From the NCBI GenBank assembly GCA_947475465.1, contig CANJLK010000015.1:1-62892 (forward strand): a stretch of 62,892 nt of DNA, written 5' to 3'. How positions within the stretch are numbered: the first letter of the stretch is position 1; each line of letters starts with the position of its first letter. The DNA comes from Caulobacteraceae bacterium (lineage in GTDB: Bacteria > Pseudomonadota > Alphaproteobacteria > Caulobacterales > Caulobacteraceae). The notes below the pieces were generated by a model, which worked only from the letters and a program-made list of their open reading frames with translations, searched no databases and had not been told where the DNA came from. Position numbers and translations under genes: made by a program. Shown here piece after piece: positions 1-8,294 of the stretch.

Positions 1-332
<332 letters not shown>

Positions 333-731
333 GCCGGGCTTCTAGCCGGACTCGCGGGCGCGCGCGATAGGCGTGCGACCCAAAGGGCAGCGATATGAGG
401 TGCTGATCGAGGGGAGCTGTCGGCCGACCTGCGCCCAATCTAGAAGGGGCTGGGGGGGCTTTTCAGGATCCAGACCGGAAGCTGATCGACCGACCCTTGC
501 CATTAGCCTGAGCGATGTGTCCGCCGATGGTCCCAATCAGGGCCATTTCAGGGCGTGTTGTGGCGGCCACACGACCGCGCTGAATCGCCGGCACATTTCA
601 CAGGCCCTTGTCATCGCGGCTGCCGCGAGGGAAGGGAGAAGCAACGGTGATCGATGAGATCGATCGCCAGGGCGTGGGGCCCCGCGGCGCTTCCCAGGAT
701 TTCGGTCCTGCGCGGTTTCACTGGAAGCGGC
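333..731. other. Gene-free stretch upstream of purL
   Basis: About 400 bases with no convincing reading frame on either strand; short open frames here have no family resemblance and no good ribosome-binding site. It should hold the purL promoter or leader. I see no recognisable riboswitch fold; the purine class would need a search with a covariance model. Confidence 0.4.
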
Positions 732-757
732 AAAGGCAGTCCGAAAGGGCTGCCTTT
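732..757 (-). terminator. GAAA-loop hairpin after the 37-residue peptide gene
   Basis: An 11-base-pair stem (AAAGGCAGTCC against GGGCTGCCTTT, one G-T pair) closed by a GAAA tetraloop lies 41 bases beyond the stop of the small minus-strand gene at 799-912. The stem ends in a short T run on either strand, so it may stop transcription in both directions. The T tract is only three bases long. Confidence 0.6.
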
Positions 758-798
758 CTAGCTTCTGGGGGCCCGGCTCCGCTTCGGCGGCTTGTGGT

Positions 799-912
799 CT
801 AGCGGCGCTTGCTCGGAATAGACGCCCAGATCACCGCGCCGCCGAATCCGACGATAAAGGTTCCGAAGAGGACGATCATAGCGGTCACACCGGGAATTGC
901 GGCGGCTGGCAT
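799..912 (-). CDS. 37-residue single-span membrane peptide
   Basis: A short gene encoding MPAAAIPGVTAMIVLFGTFI followed by VGFGGAVIWASIPSKRR. The middle is one hydrophobic transmembrane segment (about residues 8-29) and the tail is basic (SKRR), which predicts the C-terminus in the cytoplasm by the positive-inside rule. A strong ribosome-binding site, GCAGGAG, sits eight bases before the ATG, and a GAAA-loop hairpin follows the stop, so it looks like a complete single-gene unit. I do not recognise the family. Small one-span peptides often act as accessory subunits of respiratory or transport complexes, but nothing nearby names a partner. Confidence 0.6.
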   Translation of the reverse strand: MPAAAIPGVTAMIVLFGTFIVGFGGAVIWASIPSKRR

Positions 913-1029
913 CTCAGTAGCTCCTGCTTTCGATGCCTCAATTCAATTCGGGTCGCGGTTTCGCGCTTTGACCGAGATCAAGCTCCGCTGAAGGCTGGCG
1001 AACCCGGCCCGGCAGTGCGAGTGAGAGCG

Positions 1030-1701
1030 ATGATTCCCTGGGTCTGCCTCGACACCGCGAATGTCCCCGGCGGGGGCGAATTGAAGCTCATGCGGCGCGG
1101 GGCCGAATTCTCGATCATGTCGGGCGCGATCGAGTTGATGAACAGCCGGCTGAGCGGGTCGGAAAAGGCGCTGGCGATGCTGGCGGGCGACAGGATACGC
1201 AACCGGCCTCGGTTGCAGATGCTGATCGGCGGCCTTGGGATGGGGTTCACCCTGGGCGCAGCGCTTGCAGACCTGCCCTCCGACGCTAGCGTGACGGTGG
1301 CCGAGCTAGTTCCGGCCGTGGTGGCGTGGGCGCGCGGGCCTATGGCGCACATTTTTGGGCAAAGCCTCACCGATCCGCGGGTGACGGTTCGCGTGATCGA
1401 TGTGGCGACCGAGATTGGCTCGGCCACGAGCGCCTACGACACCATACTGCTCGATGTCGATAACGGGCCTGGTGGCCTGAGCCGCGACGATAACGATCGG
1501 CTCTATTCGGCGGCGGGGCTGCAGGCGGCGCGTCGCGCTCTAAGGCCCGGCGGGGTGCTCGCTGTCTGGTCGGCGGCGCCCAGCGAAGCTTTCACCCGGC
1601 GTTTGGGGAGTGCGGGCTTCCAGGCGGAGACCGTTCAGGTCCGCGCCACAGGCGGACGGCGCGGCGCCCGCCATGTCATCTGGCTGGCGACGTCGCGCTA
1701 G
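1030..1701 (+). CDS. Spermidine synthase-like methyltransferase-fold protein
   Basis: A 223-residue protein with the Rossmann fold of the spermidine synthase family: [15 protein letters not shown] is the nucleotide-binding glycine loop (near residue 65), [14 protein letters not shown] the acidic strand end, and [13 protein letters not shown] the site where polyamine synthases carry the catalytic Asp. It lacks the N-terminal beta-barrel of full SpeE and ends at about 220 residues, so true aminopropyl transfer is unproven. I chose ATG at 1030 because the family-like sequence IPWVCLDTA begins there; an in-frame GTG at 1015 is the alternative and neither has a good ribosome-binding site. Its stop overlaps the convergent purQ stop by four bases. 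Confidence 0.8.
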   Translation: MIPWVCLDTANVPGGGELKLMRRGAEFSIMSGAIELMNSRLSGSEKALAMLAGDRIRNRPRLQMLIGGLGMGFTLGAALADLPSDASVTVAELVPAVVAWARGPMAHIFGQSLTDPRVTVRVIDVATEIGSATSAYDTILLDVDNGPGGLSRDDNDRLYSAAGLQAARRALRPGGVLAVWSAAPSEAFTRRLGSAGFQAETVQVRATGGRRGARHVIWLATSR

Positions 1702-2360
1702 GCGGAGGCCAGGGCGCTCTGGAAGAGGACCGCGCCGTCCGCCGAGCCCAGGTCGGCCTCGAAGGCGCGGTCGGGGTGGGGCATGAGGCCTAGCACGTTG
1801 CCCTTGGCGTTGACGATGCCCGCAATGCCCCGCGCGGACCCGTTGGGATTGTCGAGGTAGCGGAAGACCACTTGGCCCTCGCCCTCCAGCCGGTCGAGAG
1901 TTTCGGCGTCGGCGAAGAAGTTGCCTTCGCCATTGCCGACCGTCATGGCCACCTGGCGACGGCCCGCATAGCCGGCAGTGAACCTCGTCTGGGCATTGAC
2001 CACGTCGAGATCGACGGCCTTGCAGACGTACTTCAGTCGCTCGTTGCGCAGCAGGGCGCCTGGCAGCATTCGTGCTTCGCACAGCACCTGGAAGCCGTTG
2101 CAGATTCCGACGGTGGCGACGCCGCGTTCGGCGGCGGCCTTCACCTCGGTCATGATCGGCGAAAGCGCGGCCATGGCGCCACAGCGCAGGTAGTCGCCGT
2201 AGGAGAAACCGCCCGGCAGGACGATCAGGTCGACGCCTTCGGGCAGGGCCGTGTCGCCATGCCAGACCATGTCCACGTGGGCGCCGGTGGAGCGCTCGAT
2301 CGCCACCTTGCAGTCGCGGTCGCAGTTGGAGCCGGGGAAGACGATGACGGCGGCTTTCAC
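1698..2360 (-). CDS. purQ: Phosphoribosylformylglycinamidine synthase subunit PurQ
   Basis: The glutaminase subunit of FGAM synthase, which releases ammonia from glutamine and passes it to PurL. The 220-residue class I amidotransferase shows the nucleophile elbow [13 protein letters not shown] with Cys87, an N-terminal [11 protein letters not shown] strand, the [14 protein letters not shown] segment, and the catalytic His in MPHPDRAFE near the C-terminus. The start is GTG at 2360, overlapping the stop of the upstream lipoprotein gene as GTGA, so the two are probably translationally coupled. It is last in the purC-purS-lipoprotein-purQ run. Confidence 0.97.
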   Translation of the reverse strand: MKAAVIVFPGSNCDRDCKVAIERSTGAHVDMVWHGDTALPEGVDLIVLPGGFSYGDYLRCGAMAALSPIMTEVKAAAERGVATVGICNGFQVLCEARMLPGALLRNERLKYVCKAVDLDVVNAQTRFTAGYAGRRQVAMTVGNGEGNFFADAETLDRLEGEGQVVFRYLDNPNGSARGIAGIVNAKGNVLGLMPHPDRAFEADLGSADGAVLFQSALASA

Positions 2361-2731
2361 TTGCGTCTCCAGGTCTTGAGGCCTTCCAGGTAAGCCAGCA
2401 GCTCGTCATAGCCCTTTTTGCTGCCATAGCGGCAGCCGGTGGTTGCGACGGTGGCCTGGGCCTTCTGGATCATGATCGCCGGGTAGGCCGGCGAGCCCTT
2501 CCGGGTGATCAGGTAGGAAACCCGCCCGTCGGGGCTGGAGTAGTAGCTGTAGGGTTCGGAGCCGACCTCGCCGGCGGGTACGAGGCCCGGCTGGCGCTTG
2601 ATGGCTTCAGATTGCGCCTCGAAGGGCTTTGTGCAGACAAGATCGAGCCAGGTGGGCGGCGCGGGGGCTCTAGGCGCGCAGGTGGAAAGCATCATGGCGG
2701 TAAAGAGGAAGAGGCCTTTCGGCCGCCTCAC
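2357..2731 (-). CDS. Small lipoprotein inserted between purS and purQ
   Basis: A 124-residue protein of unknown function. Read from the GTG at 2731, it starts with a basic stretch (RRPKG), a short hydrophobic core (LFLFTAMM) and a lipobox LSTC at about residues 16-19, so it should be a lipid-anchored exported protein. The mature part holds two more cysteines (LVCTKPF and TTGCRYG) and a [19 protein letters not shown] strand region. GTGA overlaps join it to purS before and purQ after, so it is made with a cytoplasmic purine enzyme although it is predicted to leave the cytoplasm. An in-frame start further upstream would overlap purS by 55 bases and bury the signal sequence. Confidence 0.8.
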   Translation of the reverse strand: MRRPKGLFLFTAMMLSTCAPRAPAPPTWLDLVCTKPFEAQSEAIKRQPGLVPAGEVGSEPYSYYSSPDGRVSYLITRKGSPAYPAIMIQKAQATVATTGCRYGSKKGYDELLAYLEGLKTWRRK

Positions 2732-2967
2732 GCCACCTCCACGCGATAGCTCTCGATGACGGTGTTCGCCAGGAGCTTGTCGCACATGGCCTGGACTTCG
2801 GCCTGCGCCGCGGTGGCGTCGGTGGCGGCCAGGTCGAACTCGATGGTGCGCCCGACCCGCACGCCGCTGACCCCGCCCCAGCCCAGGCCGTGGAGGGCTT
2901 GTTCGACCGCCTTGCCCTGCACGTCCAGCACGCCGGGCTTCAGATAGACATGGACCGTCGCCCGCAT
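2728..2967 (-). CDS. purS: Phosphoribosylformylglycinamidine synthase subunit PurS
   Basis: The small structural subunit that bridges PurL and PurQ and lets ammonia pass between them. The 79 residues match the family: VHVYLKPGVLDVQGKAVEQA at the start, LGWGGVSGVRVGRTIEFDL in the middle, and LANTVIESYRVEV at the end. The ATG at 2967 overlaps the purC stop (ATGA), and the stop overlaps the GTG of the following lipoprotein gene, so purC-purS-lipoprotein-purQ is a tightly packed operon. Confidence 0.97.
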   Translation of the reverse strand: MRATVHVYLKPGVLDVQGKAVEQALHGLGWGGVSGVRVGRTIEFDLAATDATAAQAEVQAMCDKLLANTVIESYRVEVA

Positions 2968-3722
2968 CAGTGGAGGCCTCCCTGGATGACGGTCGGCATC
3001 TCCTTCATGATCCCCAGGCGGCGCGCCACCTCGGTGTAGCTCTCGATGACGTTGCCCAGGTCGCGACGGAAGCGGTCCTTGTCGAGCTTTTCGTTGGTCG
3101 TGGAGTCCCACAGCCGGCACGAATCCGGACTGATCTCGTCGGCCAGGATGATTCGGGCGAAGTCGTTCTCCCAGACACGGCCATATTCCACCTTGAAGTC
3201 GACCAATGTGATGCCGACGGCGCCGAACATGCCAGTCAGGTAGTCGTTCACCCGCAGGGTAAGGGCCATCATGTCGTCGATCTCCTGGGTCGAGGCCCAG
3301 TTGAAGGCGGTGATGTGCTCCTCGGCCACCATCGGGTCGTGGAGCTTGTCGTCCTTCAGGTAGAACTCGATAATCGAGCGCGGCAGGGCCTGCCCTTCGG
3401 GGAGGCCGAACCGGGTGGAGAGCGAGCCCGCGGCGACGTTGCGGCACACCACCTCCAGCGGGATGATCTCCACTTCCTTGATCAACTGCTCACGCAGATT
3501 GAGCCGACGGATGAAGTGATTCTGCACGCCGATGCCGTTCAGCCGGGTCATGATGTGCTCGCTGATCCGGTTGTTGATCACGCCCTTGCCTTCGAGGACG
3601 GCCTTTTTCTGGGCGTCGAAGGCGGTGGTGTCGTCCTTGAAGTACTGGACCAGCGTGCCGGGCTCAGGGCCCTCGTAGAGGATCTTGGCCTTGCCTTCGT
3701 AGATCTTCTTGCGGCGGGTCAT
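2967..3722 (-). CDS. purC: Phosphoribosylaminoimidazole-succinocarboxamide synthase (SAICAR synthetase)
   Basis: Joins CAIR and aspartate with ATP to make SAICAR in purine biosynthesis. From the ATG at 3722 the protein is 251 residues, the normal family length, beginning [20 protein letters not shown]; the KIYEGKAK loop is the ATP-binding start of the family. Other marks are [39 protein letters not shown] and the signature region [15 protein letters not shown] longer frame upstream (to 3824) adds about 34 unrelated residues and was rejected. It is the first gene of the purC-purS-lipoprotein-purQ operon; its promoter should lie in 3723-3953, shared with the divergent DUF1476 gene. Confidence 0.97.
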   Translation of the reverse strand: MTRRKKIYEGKAKILYEGPEPGTLVQYFKDDTTAFDAQKKAVLEGKGVINNRISEHIMTRLNGIGVQNHFIRRLNLREQLIKEVEIIPLEVVCRNVAAGSLSTRFGLPEGQALPRSIIEFYLKDDKLHDPMVAEEHITAFNWASTQEIDDMMALTLRVNDYLTGMFGAVGITLVDFKVEYGRVWENDFARIILADEISPDSCRLWDSTTNEKLDKDRFRRDLGNVIESYTEVARRLGIMKEMPTVIQGGLH

Positions 3723-3953
3723 GGGCGCGCCTTCTCCGTGGACGAGGGGCTTGCCGGTCGGAAAAGACGAAAAACGCGCGCAGGCAATCTGTCGCGCGCG
3801 GATCCGACTCGGCGTCTCGCTCAATATGAGGCTGTGGCAAAATTAGCGGATCACCGCCTGTCGCGCAAACTTCGAACGGCGCCGCCTTTCGATTGCGGGC
3901 GGCGAGCGTGCAGGATATGTGATCGCCCGTTCGTGACGCTTTCCGGGGACCCT

Positions 3954-4277
3954 ATGACCACTTTCGACGACCGCGAACGGGGCTTCGAGAAGCGGTTCGA
4001 GCTTGACCAAGAGCAAGAATTCAAGGCCTCGGCCCGCCGTGACAAGGCGCTGGCCGAATGGGCCGCCGGGCTGATGGGCCTGGCTGAAAAGCACGTGGCC
4101 GAGTACGTGACCGCTGTCGTTAAGTCCGACATCGAGCGCCATGGCGAGGACGATGTCCTGCGCAAGGTTTTCGAGGACCTCAAGGGCTCCGGTGTGACCG
4201 TCACCGAGGGCGAGGTCCGCATGAAGATGGCCGAGCTGCTGGCTCAGGCCCGCGAAGGCCTGCGCGAAGGCAAGTAG
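3954..4277 (+). CDS. DUF1476 protein, F1-ATPase inhibitor zeta subunit type
   Basis: A 107-residue helical, highly charged protein starting MTTFDDRERGFEKRFELDQE. It fits the DUF1476 family, whose Paracoccus member is the zeta subunit that binds and inhibits the F1 part of ATP synthase. The N-terminal charged helix (FDDRERGFEKRF) is the inhibitory region in characterised members, and the C-terminal half (about residues 45-105) forms the four-helix core. In alphaproteobacteria this gene often stands near purine genes rather than the atp operon, as here, divergent from purC and convergent with purB. Confidence 0.88.
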   Translation: MTTFDDRERGFEKRFELDQEQEFKASARRDKALAEWAAGLMGLAEKHVAEYVTAVVKSDIERHGEDDVLRKVFEDLKGSGVTVTEGEVRMKMAELLAQAREGLREGK

Positions 4278-4282
4278 CGCCG

Positions 4283-4303
4283 ACGGGGCCTAGCCGGCCC
4301 CGT
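4283..4303. terminator. Shared hairpin between DUF1476 gene and purB
   Basis: A perfect 8-base-pair stem (ACGGGGCC against GGCCCCGT) with a five-base loop sits between two convergent genes and overlaps the purB stop codon. No long T tract follows on either strand, so it may act as a bidirectional transcript end or 3' stabiliser. Confidence 0.5.
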
Positions 4304-5606
4304 TCGCCTCATCGCCGAACACCCGGGCGAAGACCCGGTCGACGTTCTTGAAGTGATAGCCCAGGTCGAAGAGCTCGCCGAGCTCGGCGTCCGACAGCGT
4401 CACCTCGGGATCGGCCTTGAGGAAATCGAGGAAATTCCCCTCGCCGCGCCAAACGCGCATGGCGTTCCTCTGCACGGCCGAATAGGAGGCCTCGCGGCTC
4501 ATCCCCTTCTGGGTCAGGGCCAGGAGCACGCGCTGGGAGTGCACGAGGCCGCCCAGGCGATCCAGGTTCTTCGCCATGTTCTCCGGGTAGATCACCAGCC
4601 GCTCCATCACCGAAGCCAGCCGGCGAAGGGCGAAGTCCAGGTGGACGGTGGCGTCGGGCGCGATGCCGCGCTCCACGGAGGAGTGGCTGATGTCGCGCTC
4701 GTGCCACAGCGTCACGTTCTCCATGGCGGGCACCACGGCCGAGCGCACCAGCCGGGCCAGGCCCGTCAGGTTCTCGGTGAGGATGGGATTGCGCTTGTGC
4801 GGCATGGCCGAGGAGCCCTTCTGGCCCACCTCGAACGGCTCCTCGGCCTCCAGAACCTCGGTGCGCTGCAGGTGGCGGACCTCAGTGGCCAGGCGCTCGA
4901 TCGACGAGGCGACGACGCCCAGCGCCGCGAAATAGGCGGCGTGGCGGTCGCGGGGAATGACCTGGGTGGAGACCGGCTCGACCGCCAGGCCCATCTTCCC
5001 GGCGACGTACTCTTCCACCGCCGGGTCGACATTGGCGAAGGTGCCGACCGCGCCGGAGATGGCGCAGGTGGCGATCTCGAACTTCGCCATCGCCAGCCGT
5101 TCCTTGGCGCGGACGAACTCGGCGTAGTGGCCGGCCAGCTTCAGGCCAAAGGTGATCGGCTCGGCGTGGATGGCGTGGCTGCGCCCGACCATCGGCGTCA
5201 TCCGGTGCTCGTAGGCCCGGCGCTTGAGCGCGGCCAGGACGAGGTCGACATCCTCGATCAGGAGGTCGGTGGCCCGCGACAGCTGCACGGCCAGCGCCGT
5301 GTCGTTGACGTCGGAACTGGTCATCCCCTGGTGCAGGAACCGCGCCTCGGGCCCGACGATCTCGGTGACGTGGGTCAGGAAGGCGATGACGTCGTGCTTC
5401 ACCTCGCGCTCGATCTCGTCGATGCGCTCGGCGTCCCAGATGGCGTCGCGGCCCTTCTCCCAGATGACGCGGGCGGCTTCCTTGGGGATCACCCCCAGCT
5501 CGGCCATGGCGTCGGCCGCGTGGGCCTCGATCTCGAACATGATCTTGAACCGCGTCTGCGGGCTCCAGATCGCGGCGGCTTCCTTGCGGGCGTAACGGGG
5601 GATCAT
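4290..5606 (-). CDS. purB: Adenylosuccinate lyase
   Basis: Cleaves fumarate from SAICAR and from adenylosuccinate, two steps of AMP synthesis. The 438-residue protein starts MIPRYARKEAAAIWSPQTRF. It carries the fumarase/aspartase superfamily signature GSSAMPHKRNP (about residue 265), the GRSHAIHAEPITFGLK region with the general-acid His, and HQGMTSSDVNDTALAV. It does not touch the purC operon, being beyond the DUF1476 gene, so it is transcribed separately. Confidence 0.97.
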   Translation of the reverse strand: MIPRYARKEAAAIWSPQTRFKIMFEIEAHAADAMAELGVIPKEAARVIWEKGRDAIWDAERIDEIEREVKHDVIAFLTHVTEIVGPEARFLHQGMTSSDVNDTALAVQLSRATDLLIEDVDLVLAALKRRAYEHRMTPMVGRSHAIHAEPITFGLKLAGHYAEFVRAKERLAMAKFEIATCAISGAVGTFANVDPAVEEYVAGKMGLAVEPVSTQVIPRDRHAAYFAALGVVASSIERLATEVRHLQRTEVLEAEEPFEVGQKGSSAMPHKRNPILTENLTGLARLVRSAVVPAMENVTLWHERDISHSSVERGIAPDATVHLDFALRRLASVMERLVIYPENMAKNLDRLGGLVHSQRVLLALTQKGMSREASYSAVQRNAMRVWRGEGNFLDFLKADPEVTLSDAELGELFDLGYHFKNVDRVFARVFGDEANGAG

Positions 5607-5781
5607 GGGCGCGGTATGGGGGCGGGGAGGGAGGGCGTCAACGGGGGGCGATTGAGGGCCAAGTCCGACCTACAGCCCGCGCAAGCCTTGAGCCGCGAAT
5701 CCAGTCAACAATTGCAGGAAGCTATCGACAGGTGCCGATACGCCTCGCGCAAGGCGGCGTAGGGGCCGTACTCAAGACCGG

Positions 5782-5898
5782 TCATCCCCGCGAAAGCGGG
5801 GACCCAGGTCTTTTCCGTGTTTTCAGCTGTGCGGGGGCGTCTGGACGGCCTGGGGCTCGGCGACAAAAACGCCTGGGTCCCCGCTTTCGCGGGGATGA
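5782..5898. repeat. REP-type inverted pair
   Basis: Two 27-base arms at 5782-5808 and 5872-5898 are exact reverse complements, separated by 63 bases. Each arm contains its own short palindrome, CCCCGCGAAAGCGGGG. This head-to-head arrangement is typical of REP/BIME elements in alphaproteobacterial intergenic DNA. The surrounding 5607-6105 stretch holds no other feature that I can support. Confidence 0.85.
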
Positions 5899-6105
5899 GG
5901 GGCGTTGAAGGATTTCCAAGCCCTTGATCTTGCGCGCGTTCAAACGAGTCCGGACCCTCGGGGCTCGCCCGGGGCGACCGGGCCTCACCCCCGCCCGCCG
6001 CTGTACGGGGGCGGTGAAGAACCGGTGCGGCTGATCGCCCCCTTCACCACGCCTTCCGCAGGGTGCGGTTGAAGTTTCAGGCGGCGAGGCGTACTGCGCT
6101 GCACC

Positions 6106-6294
6106 ATGACCAAGGGTGAAGAATACCAGAAGCGGGCGCTGGCCGCGGATGAGCACGCCGCGCGGGCGCTCGGCATTACGCGGGCCCACTTCCTGGAGTC
6201 GGCCAAGGCGTGGCGCGAGAAGGCCCTGGAGGCCGGATATGTCCCGGTCGTCGAGAAGGCGCGTCGGTCGCGCGGTTCAGCGGCCGTCCGATAG
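6106..6294 (+). CDS. Small helical protein of unknown function
   Basis: A 62-residue protein, MTKGEEYQKRALAADEHAAR onward, rich in Glu, Lys, Arg and Ala and predicted to be a helical hairpin. It resembles the many short alphaproteobacterial proteins in which a helix such as EEYQKRALAADEHA is followed by FLESAKAWREKALEA. No function is known for such proteins. The start codon ATG follows a purine-poor leader with no clear ribosome-binding site. It stands alone, between REP-type palindromes on each side. Confidence 0.6.
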   Translation: MTKGEEYQKRALAADEHAARALGITRAHFLESAKAWREKALEAGYVPVVEKARRSRGSAAVR

Positions 6295-6445
6295 GCGCTG
6301 CGGGCGACGGGCGACGGGCGACGGGTGCGGTTGGGCGGGGCCCCAATGTCGACGTTCTTTGTTTGTTCTTGAAATCGTGCGCGAAATCGGGTAGGTTTCG
6401 GGGAGCTTGAGGCGTGCGCCCCTGGCAGGCGTCTGGGGCCGGTGA

Positions 6446-6518
6446 CCCCCTCCGTCTCGGCGCGTATGCGCGCCGATCCACCTCCACCCTGGCGGCGCGC
6501 GTGCGCGCCTGGGGGAGG
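6446..6518. repeat. Composite palindromic element
   Basis: Outer arms CCCCCTCC (6446-6453) and GGGGGAGG (6511-6518) enclose two perfect hairpins: TCGGCGCG-TATG-CGCGCCGA at 6457-6476 and GGCGCGC-GT-GCGCGCC at 6494-6509. This layered structure looks like a REP-type element ahead of the terminase-like gene. Just before it, at about 6302-6326, a seven-base unit GGGCGAC is repeated about three times in tandem. Confidence 0.6.
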
Positions 6519-6585
6519 ACCTGAGGGCTCGGTGCGGCGGCTAAAGCCCTGCCGGCCGCTGTTTCTCTGAATTCAGGACATATCC

Positions 6586-7440
6586 ATGGACGACAGCGAA
6601 TTCCCCGTGGGCGTGTGGGATGCGGCGCCGCGTCGGGTGCGGTGGGGGGCGGAGACGGCCCGCGAGATCCTGAGGCGGACGGAGGCGGGGGAGAGCATGC
6701 GCTCGATCTGCCGCGATGAGGGGATGCCGGCGCCGCATACGGTGGGGCGGTGGGCGACGGAGCGGCCCCGGTTCGGCGAGGCGCTGCTGGCGGCCAGGCG
6801 CGCGGCGGGCGGGCCCTGGCGGGGCGGGCGGACGACGTTTTGCGACGCCACGGCCCAGGCGATCATCGACCGGATCTGCGAGGGCGAGGCGCTGATCTCG
6901 GTTTGCCGCGACCCGGACATGCCGGTGGCCGCGACCGTCTATCGCTGGCGCGCGCAGCAGCCGGAGTTCGCCCGCGCGCTGGCCCAGGCCTTCGAGCTGC
7001 GCGCCGAGGGGTTCTTCGAGCGGGGATGGGAGATCGCCGAGGCGGCGACGCCGGAGACGGCCTATCTGGCGCGGGTGAAGCTGGGGCAGCTGCGCTGGCA
7101 TGTGGGCAAGCTGGCGCCGAAGAAATACGGGGCGCTGAAGCCCTTCGCCCCGCCCACGCCGGATCCCGAGCGGGTGCTGCATGTCTATACGAAGAACTAT
7201 GTCCTGGGCTCTGGCGGCGAGCCTGGGCGGTGGAGCGAGGAGCCGGCCCGGCACCTCTATTCCATGGTCCGGCGCGATGGGCGGGGCGGGGGCGGGGAGC
7301 CCCTGGCCCCGCCCGCCGTGGTCCGCGAGCCGGCGGCGACGCAGGGGCCGGACGCCGACTGGCAGGCGCGGGGCGGGGCGGTGGAGGCTGAGTTCGAGGG
7401 GGACGGGGAAGACAGCGGCGACGATGGGCTTTGGGGGTGA
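6586..7440 (+). CDS. Orphan phage terminase small subunit-like DNA-binding protein
   Basis: A 284-residue protein with two successive helix-turn-helix units. The first is about residues 22-60 (ILRRTEAGESMRSICRDEGM, then a GRWATERP turn). The second is about residues 88-125 (IIDRICEGEALISVCRDPDM, then VYRWRAQQPEFARALAQA). This doubled pattern, followed by an acidic helix and the LGQLRWHVGKLAPKKYG segment, resembles Sf6-type terminase small subunits, which recognise phage DNA for packaging. The C-terminal 90 residues are Gly/Pro-rich and probably disordered. No large terminase, portal or capsid gene is near, so it may be a prophage remnant or a domesticated DNA-binding protein. Confidence 0.75.
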   Translation: MDDSEFPVGVWDAAPRRVRWGAETAREILRRTEAGESMRSICRDEGMPAPHTVGRWATERPRFGEALLAARRAAGGPWRGGRTTFCDATAQAIIDRICEGEALISVCRDPDMPVAATVYRWRAQQPEFARALAQAFELRAEGFFERGWEIAEAATPETAYLARVKLGQLRWHVGKLAPKKYGALKPFAPPTPDPERVLHVYTKNYVLGSGGEPGRWSEEPARHLYSMVRRDGRGGGGEPLAPPAVVREPAATQGPDADWQARGGAVEAEFEGDGEDSGDDGLWG

Positions 7441-7460
7441 GCGCTGCTCTCTGTGAGGCC

Positions 7461-7580
7461 GCGCCCGCGGCAAGGAAGAGTCTTGAGCCACGGAAAACAC
7501 GGAAGACACGGAAAGAGGAGGGCCGGCGCCCTTCCGTGTTTTCCGTGTCTTCCGTGGCTATTCTTGTTCCGCTTCGCGGA
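7461..7580. repeat. 120-base hairpin repeat, copy 1
   Basis: Contains a long hairpin with 27-base arms at 7487-7513 and 7532-7558, built from repeats of the nine-base word ACACGGAAG or ACACGGAAA, and a loop containing AGGGCCGGCGCC. It ends in ATTCTTGTTCCGCTTCGCGG, directly at the stop codon of the secreted-protein gene. A near-identical second copy lies at 8295-8415 in the same orientation, on the other side of that gene. Confidence 0.9.
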
Positions 7581-8195
7581 TCAGCTGGGGGGCGGGGCGC
7601 CGTTTTCGCCGACGGTGACGGACTGGCGGGTGACCTCGCCGGTGGGGCTCAGGAAGCTGACCACGCGGACGGTCTGGCCGACCTTCACCTGGTCGCGGGC
7701 GCCGGGGCTGTTGAGGGCGATGGGGATGTTGGGCGGCACGGTGACGGTGCGCACGCCTGGGCCATAGTTGATGGTCAGGGCCCGGCCGCCGTCGGTGCGG
7801 ACCACGGTGGAGACTGTGCCGTTGGTCATCTGGGTGTTGGCGGCGGCGTCCATCACGAAGTCGACTCCGGGGCCGGTCTGGCCGGGGGGCGAGACGTGGA
7901 TCTCGGTGGAGACGCCGGTGGCGCCGGGGCCGGGGTGGTTGGTCGTGCCCAGGTAGCTGCCGGGCTGGATGTCCTCGACGGCGATGCGCTTTGAGACGCT
8001 GACCCGCCAGTCGGGGACGAGCGCGATGGTCTCGGGCTTGCCGCCGGGCTCGGCCAGGGTGAGGGCTGTGGGGGTGATGGCGGTGACGACGCCTTGGGCG
8101 CGGGCCATCTTCGGCATGGCGCCGACATCGGCGGCCTGGGCGGCGGCGGTCAGGGCCAGGGCGAGGGCTGCGGCGGCGGGCAGGAAGGGTTTCAT
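7581..8195 (-). CDS. Secreted protein of unknown function, DUF5666-like
   Basis: A 204-residue protein with a clear signal peptide (MKPFLPAAAALALALTAAAQ, cut after AQA). The mature part reads as short beta-strand segments with the pattern of small OB-like domains: ARAQGVVTAITPTALTLAEP, SVSKRIAVEDIQPGSYLGTT, PPNIPIALNSPGARDQVKVG. This is reminiscent of DUF5666-type exported domains (GxVxxI...LTL...), but I cannot confirm the family. Copies of the same 120-base hairpin repeat lie just before and just after it, so the gene could have moved with the repeat or been trapped between two insertions. Confidence 0.75.
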   Translation of the reverse strand: MKPFLPAAAALALALTAAAQAADVGAMPKMARAQGVVTAITPTALTLAEPGGKPETIALVPDWRVSVSKRIAVEDIQPGSYLGTTNHPGPGATGVSTEIHVSPPGQTGPGVDFVMDAAANTQMTNGTVSTVVRTDGGRALTINYGPGVRTVTVPPNIPIALNSPGARDQVKVGQTVRVVSFLSPTGEVTRQSVTVGENGAPPPS

Positions 8196-8294
8196 GGGGG
8201 CGTCCCTGGGCCGGGCGGAGGCCGGCGCTGAGCGAGCCTAGCACCGCGTGAAGGCTGGCCACAGGGGGATTTGGCGGGCTGAAGGTGAGGCGCC

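Noticed and set aside
373..802. Plus-strand frames between purL and the SpeE-like gene
   Set aside because: Overlap one another, lack ribosome-binding sites and one covers the terminator hairpin and the small minus-strand gene end.
3843..4222. Minus-strand open frames opposite the DUF1476 gene
   Set aside because: They mirror a well-supported plus-strand gene in GC-rich DNA and show no domain or ribosome-binding site.
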